Of a DNA stretch of 5,467 nucleotides, positions 1-4,691 are shown in pieces. Where the stretch lies: the NCBI GenBank assembly GCA_965368765.1, contig CBDUOF010000393.1, forward strand, positions 1-5,467, read 5' to 3'. This DNA is from Leptofilum sp965368765 (lineage in GTDB: Bacteria; Chloroflexota; Anaerolineae; Promineifilales; Promineifilaceae). The stretch's first letter is position 1, and each line of letters begins with the position of its first letter. The notes below the pieces were generated by a model. That model searched no databases. It was not told the DNA's origin and saw only the letters and a program-made list of their open reading frames with translations. Both the position numbers and the translations under genes were made by a program.

Positions 1-1541
1 ACGATGCGTAGGCTGTACAGGCTGTTGCTAATTTGGCTAACTGTGAGGTCATCAATAATGAGGTCCGGGTAGGTAAACGGCCGTAAATAATCATTCATTC
101 CAACCGGCAAGAAGAGCTGTGCCAACCCGATATACGCATCGGCCGTTCCGATATGGTAGTCGGCGTCGGCATCCTCCAGAGCAGACGGTGAAAAGCCGCT
201 GACCGTAAATGTTTGCTCCGGCTCGCCGGGGAAAGCAATTCTTTCGCAGGTGTAGGTGGTAGCGGCACCAGGCGACAGGTCGGCGAGGGCTCTGGAGCAG
301 GACGTGGGTATTCCAGACGGCTTGTCGCCGTCCCGGCCGATGGTCACCGGGGTTGTATTGACCGAGAGATTGGTGAGGGTGTCGCTGATAAGATGATTTG
401 TGACCGTTAAGGTAAAGGTGACGGGCGTGGTCTCTGGCACGATGACATAATTTGGCTGAACTTGAATCTCGACCAAGCTTTTGGCGTTGATGGTAGTGCT
501 GTCGACGGCCGTTACAGCCAAACTGTTGATCGTTGCCGACGCGGTCATTGTGTAGGTTTTGTCTATGGCAAGCGCCGTCGATTGACATTGATATTGATAG
601 CTTTCGTAACCCATCAGGTCTGGGAGCGTGCCTGTTGTTTTGTTACAGAATAGAAAGTCGGGCGACGTGACGGAAATGCCGCTAACCGGTTCACTATCTG
701 TATTGGTGAGTGTCACTGTGAGGTCGGCAGTGGTATTGGCTGCTATCTGCTGACTGTCTGGTGAAATTTCCAGCGTCAGCCCATTGACGCTATCGAGCAC
801 CATGTAGGCGACCTCGGAAACGGCCGTGCTGCCATCTAGCGTTGCTGCAACATCAAAGACAACCTCCGTATTCTCGGAAATATTGGGCGTCCAGCACGTA
901 AATGAGGTGCTTGTGCCGCCCGCGAGATCGGCTAGCTGACCAGCGGTGCGAAAACAGTCAGAAAAGGAGGCATCACGTGGTGAAACAGAGATATCTGATA
1001 AATCATACGTGCCGCGATTGGCGATGTAGAGGGTTAGCAGAGCAGAATCTTCGAAGGGTATGGCCATCAATTCAGTGCCAAAGTTTGCCGACAGATGCTC
1101 GACATGAATCAAAACAGGCACGGCGTCCGATATGCTGCTGTTGCCATCGGTAGCCTGTGCGTTGATGGTGATCGCCTCATCGATTTCAATATTTAAAGCG
1201 TATTCAGTGCAGGTAAAACTGTATGATTCACCAATGCCCAGCACAAGCGGTGTGCCAGGGAAAGCGAACGGATCATAAATGGGACTTTGCCGACATGGCA
1301 TAACATCTGCGCCAATAACAAAGTTGGTTAAAGAAATAGGCCCTGTGTTTGTAATGCCGATTGTTAAAGACGCGCTGCCACCGGGAAAGATGGCTTGTTC
1401 AGCCGGGGTCACGGTAAACTCGAGTGCTGACTGTGCCTTGATGTGTTGGGGGAAGAGGAATAGCAAGTAGAGCAGGGCAATGCCACCCAGCAGCACAGGG
1501 ATCATAAGCCAGGCCAGCTTTCTTGGTTTTTGGGAAATCAT
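1..1541 (-). CDS. Membrane-anchored multi-Ig-like-repeat surface protein (C-terminus cut by window edge)
   Basis: An open frame of 513 codons starts at the ATG at 1541 and runs off the left edge without a stop. GGAG lies 9 bases upstream of the start, and the gene begins 16 bp after the S74 gene, so they are probably one operon. Residues 9-31 form a hydrophobic signal anchor or signal peptide after a basic start (QKPRK), so the product is probably exported. Four Ig-like repeats of about 100 residues follow (about 40-150, 151-253, 254-354, 355-472). Each has a 'sLTvtlTNt' type strand (for example SLTIGITNTG at 58-67, DLTVTLTNT at 273-281, TFTLTVTN at 375-382) and a cysteine pair (83/111, 196/216, 299/319, 415/432). 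Then comes an LAQLFLPVGMND linker (473-484) and PDLIIDDLTV (492-501), which looks like the start of a CARDB domain. The architecture resembles DUF11/CARDB-type adhesin or cell-surface proteins. The function is unknown; a cell-surface scaffold is an inference. Confidence 0.85.
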   Translation of the reverse strand, partial: MISQKPRKLAWLMIPVLLGGIALLYLLFLFPQHIKAQSALEFTVTPAEQAIFPGGSASLTIGITNTGPISLTNFVIGADVMPCRQSPIYDPFAFPGTPLVLGIGESYSFTCTEYALNIEIDEAITINAQATDGNSSISDAVPVLIHVEHLSANFGTELMAIPFEDSALLTLYIANRGTYDLSDISVSPRDASFSDCFRTAGQLADLAGGTSTSFTCWTPNISENTEVVFDVAATLDGSTAVSEVAYMVLDSVNGLTLEISPDSQQIAANTTADLTVTLTNTDSEPVSGISVTSPDFLFCNKTTGTLPDLMGYESYQYQCQSTALAIDKTYTMTASATINSLAVTAVDSTTINAKSLVEIQVQPNYVIVPETTPVTFTLTVTNHLISDTLTNLSVNTTPVTIGRDGDKPSGIPTSCSRALADLSPGAATTYTCERIAFPGEPEQTFTVSGFSPSALEDADADYHIGTADAYIGLAQLFLPVGMNDYLRPFTYPDLIIDDLTVSQISNSLYSLRI

Positions 1542-1557
1542 GTATGTCTTCTCCAAG

Positions 1558-2397
1558 TTATTGGTTCAGGCTTTGATTGCTTAACAACGTTTCCAGCGCT
1601 TCCAGCCGACTCAATATCTCACTATTTTGTCGCTGAAGCCGCTGGTTTTCGGTTGTTAGCTGAGCGATTGAGTCATTTTGGGCCTCTATTTGCTGGTTCA
1701 GCGCCTGAATGGCAACCAGGGCCACGCCGCCGCTATCGATCGATGAGATGTGCTGGTCATCTACGCCGACGCCAAAGGCTGCATAAAAATCCTGAGCGGT
1801 TGGGCCAATGTGGGGCGAATTGGGGTCAGAAATATAGTTCCAGGCAGTAATGTCTAGCTCCATGAGGCGGGTGAGGATTTCCTGTGGAGAAACGGCCGTA
1901 AAATTCTCCTTCATGTTCACGTCAGATACCTGATTCACCACGCCTTCAACGGTCACATTGCCATTCACGTGCAGGCGTTCGGTGGGATTTATGGTCCCAA
2001 TACCCACATTGCCGCCCGCCATGATGCGGAACGGACTATTTCCTGCTGTCAAATCATCTATGCTGAAATAGTTTTGGCCCCCGTTGGTGTAATCGTTGAT
2101 GGAAATGCGCCAGTCATTTGAAGGAAACGAAGCTGATGACGAAGTATCCCAAAAGTGGATTCTTACATTGTTTTCCTTCAGACGTACGGTGTCATAGCTA
2201 AAATTCTCGCCGTTCACACAGTCGTTGCCGACGCACTGGCTGTAGGCAACAATTAAGTCATCATTGATGACCTGATCCGCCGGGGCAGCCGGCGCATTTG
2301 GTTGCGGATCGTTGTCTTGTCCCAGAGCCGTAAATGTAACAAACGAGATGAGAAAAATGACGAGTGAGGCAACAAGAAAGAAGCGTTTTGAAATCAT
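1558..2397 (-). CDS. Secreted tail-fiber-domain protein with peptidase S74 intramolecular chaperone
   Basis: The 279-residue protein has AGGAG 9 bases upstream of its ATG. Residues 1-26 form a signal peptide (basic MISKR, hydrophobic core, ALG before Q27), followed by a Pro/Ala-rich linker (31-40). Residues 43-130 are the Gly/Asn/Asp-rich region typical of bacterial 'tail fiber domain' proteins, then the VGIGTINPTERLHVNG signature (131-146). Residues 155-235 fit the peptidase S74 domain. In this family a Ser-Lys dyad five residues apart self-cleaves just before the Ser after guiding trimer folding; here S158-D159 and K163 in SDVNMKENF match, predicting a cut between V157 and S158. TAWNY and IGPTAQDF (about 185-204) also fit the domain. 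Residues 231-275 form a coiled coil rich in Gln/Leu, as expected for the released chaperone. With a signal peptide and no phage neighbours, a trimeric cell-surface or secreted fibre is more likely than a virion protein. It is first in an operon with the Ig-like repeat gene. Confidence 0.88.
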   Translation of the reverse strand: MISKRFFLVASLVIFLISFVTFTALGQDNDPQPNAPAAPADQVINDDLIVAYSQCVGNDCVNGENFSYDTVRLKENNVRIHFWDTSSSASFPSNDWRISINDYTNGGQNYFSIDDLTAGNSPFRIMAGGNVGIGTINPTERLHVNGNVTVEGVVNQVSDVNMKENFTAVSPQEILTRLMELDITAWNYISDPNSPHIGPTAQDFYAAFGVGVDDQHISSIDSGGVALVAIQALNQQIEAQNDSIAQLTTENQRLQRQNSEILSRLEALETLLSNQSLNQ

Positions 2398-2564
2398 GGG
2401 GAAAATCTCCTGACGGTTTGGGTTTTTGGGGGACGGCTAATTGTCCATTCAAAAGAGTGTCTTGAAGGTGAATTGTGTACCTTTTGGTCGGGCTGAGGTA
2501 GGTGATATATGTAATGGTGCAATGGTCATATCCGGCCACTTTTGCTAACCATTTGTATTGCCAC

Positions 2565-2592
2565 TTGACAGCAAAAGGATATCTTCTAAAAT
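2565..2592 (+). promoter_or_regulatory. Sigma-70-type promoter of the padR operon
   Basis: A consensus -35 box TTGACA (2565-2570) is followed after 16 bp by TAAAAT (2587-2592), a 5/6 match to the -10 box. Initiation would fall near 2599-2600. That leaves only about 22 bases before the ATG at 2622 and almost none before the in-frame ATG at 2604, which favours the later start. The -10 box lies inside the dyad at 2579-2603. Confidence 0.65.
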
Positions 2593-2603
2593 ATAAAAGA
2601 TAT
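2579..2603. promoter_or_regulatory. Candidate PadR operator: 25-bp dyad over the -10 box
   Basis: ATATCTT (2579-2585) and AAGATAT (2597-2603) are perfect inverted arms. Counting inward, 10 of 12 pairs around the centre at 2591 match. AT-rich dyads of this size are typical of autoregulatory sites of winged-helix PadR dimers. The site covers the -10 box and likely transcription start of padR, so a bound dimer should block RNA polymerase. That PadR itself binds here is inferred from position. Confidence 0.55.
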
Positions 2604-2621
2604 ATGAAAGTGGACAAGCGA

Positions 2622-2951
2622 ATGAATATTTTGACACGAACAGAAGAAATGATATTACTCGCAGTGCACCGGCTGGGCGATCAGGCTTATGGGGTGACGA
2701 TTCGCGAGGAACTTGAACAGCTTATAGGAAAATCATATTCAGTCGGGGCGATTTACGGGCCGCTGGACCGCATGGCTGAACGAGGCTGGCTGATGACAAG
2801 CACCGGATCGCCAACGGCCGTTCGCGGCGGGCGCGCCAAGCGATTTTATGAGCTCACCCCGGCAGGTATCAAGGCACTGCTGGCCGCCAGGCAGCTTCAC
2901 GAAAAGCTGTGGTCTGGCCTGGGCAATTTGGGTCTGGAAGGTGGCGCATGA
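2622..2951 (+). CDS. PadR-family transcriptional regulator
   Basis: The 109-residue protein matches the short PadR subfamily. An N-terminal helix, TEEMILLAVHRLGDQAYGVT (7-26), is followed by the recognition region SYSVGAIYGPLDRMAERGWL (38-57). The wing runs from about 58 to 80, with RGGRAKRFYELTPAG (68-82), and the C-terminal helix is LKALLAARQ-like (83-99). The usual 'yGv.ir.el' and 'GaiY..LdRme.rG' signatures are present. I chose the ATG at 2622 because family members begin just before the first helix and because the upstream ATG at 2604 lies almost at the predicted transcription start; the ribosome site is weak for both (GTGGA at 2610-2614 is the best for 2622). PadR proteins are usually repressors of adjacent membrane or transport genes. 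The stop codon overlaps the ATG of the next gene (ATGA at 2948-2951), so the two are translationally coupled. The ligand is unknown. Confidence 0.88.
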   Translation: MNILTRTEEMILLAVHRLGDQAYGVTIREELEQLIGKSYSVGAIYGPLDRMAERGWLMTSTGSPTAVRGGRAKRFYELTPAGIKALLAARQLHEKLWSGLGNLGLEGGA

Positions 2952-3529
2952 GTCGGAACTCAGTGCCGCCTACTCTGGCAGAAAGCGTGCTGCACTGGTT
3001 GGGCGTGCCAGAATTCATCATTGGGGATTTTGCGGAAGGGTTCGAACAAGTGGCGTTGAGAAACGGCCGTTTCTCAGCCAACATCTGGTATTGGCAGCAA
3101 ATTATTCTCTCGGCACCTGCCTTGTGCCAAAGGAGATGGCAAACCATTATGAAAACCTTAACCAAACGAGACAAACAACTATTCTTATTGGGGTTACTTT
3201 CACTGATTCCAGCATTTTTAGTCGGCGTGACCGGCAGCTTGCATTCGCTATTTGGCTTTTCTGCGCCGATGAACAGGATGTTCGACTTTTTGTACAGCAG
3301 CCCACTGCTCGCCTGGATTGTTCATCCGGCGGTAATTCTAGGCGGATTGGCCATGGCCTTTATCTTGAACGCCTTGCCTGTTTTGCAAATCAGCCTGCGC
3401 AATCAAGATAAGGCGCTGGTCGGCACCATTAGCCTGCGCAAGGGATATTGGCTGCATCTGGGCGTGTTGGCAACGGCCGTGCTATTTGGGCTTATCATTT
3501 TCATTTACCTGCTGGTCGAAAATCTTTAA
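2948..3529 (+). CDS. Small membrane protein with ADOP-type permease prefix domain, no ABC permease
   Basis: The 193-residue protein starts at the ATG overlapping the padR stop, with GGAAGGTGG (2936-2944) as ribosome site. Residues 7-55 follow the pattern of the 'permease prefix domain 2' at the N-terminus of ADOP/MacB-like permeases in PadR operons: PPTLAESVLHWL (7-18), a VPEF..GDFAEGFEQVA block (20-36) and the hallmark WYWQQIILS (47-55). In those permeases a long FtsX-type part follows. Here the protein ends after about 125 more residues with three predicted membrane helices (about 78-97, 119-146, 168-190) joined by short loops. It is therefore either a prefix fused to an unrelated small membrane domain or a reduced permease. 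A second in-frame ATG (3149, residue 68) sits at the domain junction. PadR pairing suggests regulation by the upstream gene. Function is unknown, and the prefix assignment is by motif memory only. Confidence 0.78.
   Translation: MSRNSVPPTLAESVLHWLGVPEFIIGDFAEGFEQVALRNGRFSANIWYWQQIILSAPALCQRRWQTIMKTLTKRDKQLFLLGLLSLIPAFLVGVTGSLHSLFGFSAPMNRMFDFLYSSPLLAWIVHPAVILGGLAMAFILNALPVLQISLRNQDKALVGTISLRKGYWLHLGVLATAVLFGLIIFIYLLVENL
3057..3076. repeat. 20-bp perfect palindrome containing ACGGCCGT
   Basis: TGAGAAACGGCCGTTTCTCA reads identically on both strands. It lies inside the permease-prefix gene, encoding residues 37-43 around N39-G40-R41. It is the longest extension of the iterated ACGGCCGT palindrome in the window, and could form a strong hairpin or a symmetric protein-binding site. 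Confidence 0.95.
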
Positions 3530-3538
3530 CTTTTCCAC

Positions 3539-3569
3539 TTGACTCTCCCCTTGGGGCAGGGTGTATTAT
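3539..3569 (+). promoter_or_regulatory. MerR-type promoter and operator with 19-bp spacer
   Basis: TTGACT (3539-3544) and TATTAT (3564-3569) are separated by exactly 19 bp, the overlong spacing that MerR-family activators correct by twisting the DNA. The spacer holds an imperfect dyad centred on CCCCTTGGGG (3547-3556), with outer half-sites ACTCTCCCC and GGGGCAGGGT. The pyrimidine-rich left half resembles BmrR-type operators. The regulator gene starts 53 bp downstream of the -10 box, so this is probably its autoregulatory promoter. Confidence 0.75.
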
Positions 3570-3621
3570 CCTATCAGTTCTGGCCAGAACCATTTACCAA
3601 AGTTTTAGTTAGGAGTGATAG

Positions 3622-4449
3622 ATGCTTAAGATCGGGGATTTTGCCAAAGAAGCCCAGGTCACAGTCAAAACGTTGCGGCACTATGCCAAGATTGGCTTGT
3701 TGAAGCCGGTCTGGATCGATCGGTTTACGGCGTATCGTTACTATTCGCGAGAGCAGTTGTCTCGGCTCAACCGGATATTGGCACTCAAGGATTTAGGCTT
3801 TACGCTGGAGCAAATCGGCCAAATCTTGCAGCAAGCGTTGACCGTGGATGAACTGCGTGGCATGTTGCGGTTAAAGCATGCTGAGCTGGCCCAGCACATC
3901 CGTGAGGAGCAGGCGAGATTAAACCGCATCGAAGATCGGCTGCACCGCATTGAGCAGGCAGATGACGCCTTGTTAAGCCTTGTCACCCAACCCAAGGAGA
4001 AATTAGAAATGGAACCTGAAATTAAAACATTCCCCGCCTTTACGGCCGTTGGGCTGATGTATCAAGGGACGATGGAACCCAACGAGATCCCCCAACTTTG
4101 GAACGTGCTCAACTCGCGCAGTGCGGAAATTGAACAAAAATCTGGTGTGGCCTATGGTTTATGCGGTGAGGTAGAAGAAAACGGCCGTTTTCCTTATTTG
4201 GCTGGCTACGGAGTCAAAAAAGTCACCAGCCTGCCACCCGGCATGGAACGTTGGGACGTGCCAGAACAAAAATACGCGGTGTTTCCCTGCACCCTAAAGA
4301 CCATCCGCCAAACGTACCAGCACATTTTTGAAACGTGGTTCCCCAATTCAGCTTATGAAAAAGGGAATGGCACCGATTTTGAGTTTTACAGTGAAAACTT
4401 TGATCCAGTAAGTGGCGAGGGGATGGCGATTTATATGCCGATCAAGTAA
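3622..4449 (+). CDS. MerR-family regulator with GyrI-like effector-binding domain (BmrR-like)
   Basis: The 275-residue protein has AGGAG (3611-3615) 6 bases before its ATG. Residues 2-70 are a MerR winged helix-turn-helix: IGDFAKEAQVTVKTLRHYAK at 4-23, GLLKP (25-29), YRYY (38-41) and LKDLGFTLEQIG (55-66). Residues 75-115 form the long dimerisation coiled coil. Residues 130-275 fit a GyrI-like/AraC effector-binding domain as in BmrR, with GMERWDVPEQKYAVFP (207-222) and DFEFYSENFDP...MAIYMPI (252-274). E254 is the likely counterpart of the conserved Glu that contacts cationic drugs in BmrR. Length is as usual for this class. There are no metal-binding cysteine patterns of the CueR/MerR type, so a small organic ligand, typically a lipophilic cation, is expected. 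Its own 19-bp-spacer promoter and a terminator directly behind show a single-gene unit. Target genes are not identifiable beyond likely autoregulation. Confidence 0.9.
   Translation: MLKIGDFAKEAQVTVKTLRHYAKIGLLKPVWIDRFTAYRYYSREQLSRLNRILALKDLGFTLEQIGQILQQALTVDELRGMLRLKHAELAQHIREEQARLNRIEDRLHRIEQADDALLSLVTQPKEKLEMEPEIKTFPAFTAVGLMYQGTMEPNEIPQLWNVLNSRSAEIEQKSGVAYGLCGEVEENGRFPYLAGYGVKKVTSLPPGMERWDVPEQKYAVFPCTLKTIRQTYQHIFETWFPNSAYEKGNGTDFEFYSENFDPVSGEGMAIYMPIK
4177..4192. repeat. 16-bp perfect palindrome containing ACGGCCGT
   Basis: GAAAACGGCCGTTTTC is a perfect inverted repeat within the MerR-family gene, encoding E186-N187-G188-R189-F190. It is the second extended copy of the iterated palindrome. 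Confidence 0.95.
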
Positions 4450-4466
4450 CAAAATTGATTTCAATG

Positions 4467-4503
4467 AGAAACGGCCGTTCCCACCCAGGAACAGCCGTTT
4501 TTT
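4467..4503 (+). terminator. Rho-independent terminator of the MerR-family gene
   Basis: Arm AAACGGCCGTTCC (4469-4481) pairs with GGAACAGCCGTTT (4488-4500) around the 6-base loop CACCCA, with one C-A mismatch (4476/4493). Two further pairs extend it (one G-T wobble). A run of six T (4498-4503) follows. It lies 18 bp after the stop codon. The first arm contains a complete ACGGCCGT copy, so the iterated palindrome supplies half of the hairpin; the second arm carries a one-base variant, ACAGCCGT. Confidence 0.85.
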
Positions 4504-4542
4504 GCTTTCAGGCTCTCAGCGTTTAGCCAATCCATTGAGAAA

Positions 4543-4561
4543 GCCGACAAAAGTCGTCGGC
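4543..4561. promoter_or_regulatory. Inverted repeat upstream of the polytopic membrane gene
   Basis: GCCGAC (4543-4548) and GTCGGC (4556-4561) are perfect 6-bp arms around AAAAGTC. An alternative pairing is CGAC/GTCG around AAAA. There is no T-run behind, so it is not a terminator. It overlaps the proposed -35 box at 4557-4562 and could be an operator, but it is short and could be chance. Confidence 0.35.
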
Positions 4562-4585
4562 ATGCTGTGCCAAAATGTATATGAT
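4557..4585 (+). promoter_or_regulatory. Possible promoter of the polytopic membrane gene
   Basis: TCGGCA (4557-4562, 4/6 match) and TATGAT (4580-4585, 5/6 match) are 17 bp apart. The preceding gene ends in a terminator, so a promoter is needed between 4504 and 4691, and this is the best pair seen. The leader would be about 100 bases long. Confidence 0.35.
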
Positions 4586-4691
4586 GGGATCATTGATTAT
4601 TTAGCCGCATCCTGGCGCGATTTAGGCAGTTGTAACCTAATAAATGTGCAGATGCGATTGCCAGCGAAATAACGGTTACGGAGTGGACGAT

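Larger units (their letters stand above)
2398..2621. other. Divergent intergenic region between the S74 operon and padR
   Basis: This 224-bp stretch separates the minus-strand surface-protein operon from the plus-strand padR operon. The right part (2565-2603) holds a good promoter and dyad for padR. The left end holds the AGGAG ribosome site of the S74 gene (2407-2411 on the minus strand). I could not find a convincing -35/-10 pair for the S74 operon in between. A weak GGAC/GTCC inverted repeat lies at about 2431-2446. No small gene is supported. Confidence 0.6.

Noticed and set aside
91..588. 165-codon minus-strand ORF starting MSIDGACHRQ
   Set aside because: It is out of frame with the 513-codon Ig-like gene that covers the same bases; its Arg/His-rich composition is typical of a shadow frame.
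1558..2397. Prophage tail-fibre locus
   Set aside because: The S74 protein has a signal peptide and there are no capsid, tail, integrase or lysis genes nearby.
2261..2617. 118-codon minus-strand ORF across the padR promoter and the S74 gene start
   Set aside because: It overlaps the signal peptide of the S74 gene in another frame, lacks a ribosome site and shows no recognisable domain.
2502..2621. Upstream extension of padR to the ATG at 2502
   Set aside because: It would place the start ahead of the promoter at 2565-2592, and the added residues do not belong to the PadR fold.
2909..2947. Upstream extension of the prefix gene to the ATG at 2909
   Set aside because: It would overlap padR by 43 bases; the ATGA overlap at 2948 has a good ribosome site and the conserved prefix motif begins just after it.
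2848..3411. 187-codon plus-strand ORF overlapping padR and the prefix gene
   Set aside because: Its sequence has no family features, while both overlapped genes have clear motifs in other frames.
3547..3556. CCCCTTGGGG as a terminator hairpin behind the prefix gene
   Set aside because: A two-base loop cannot form and no T-run follows; it fits the centre of a MerR operator instead.
4412..4672. 86-codon plus-strand ORF overlapping the MerR gene end
   Set aside because: It runs through the terminator at 4467-4503 and has no ribosome site or family features.
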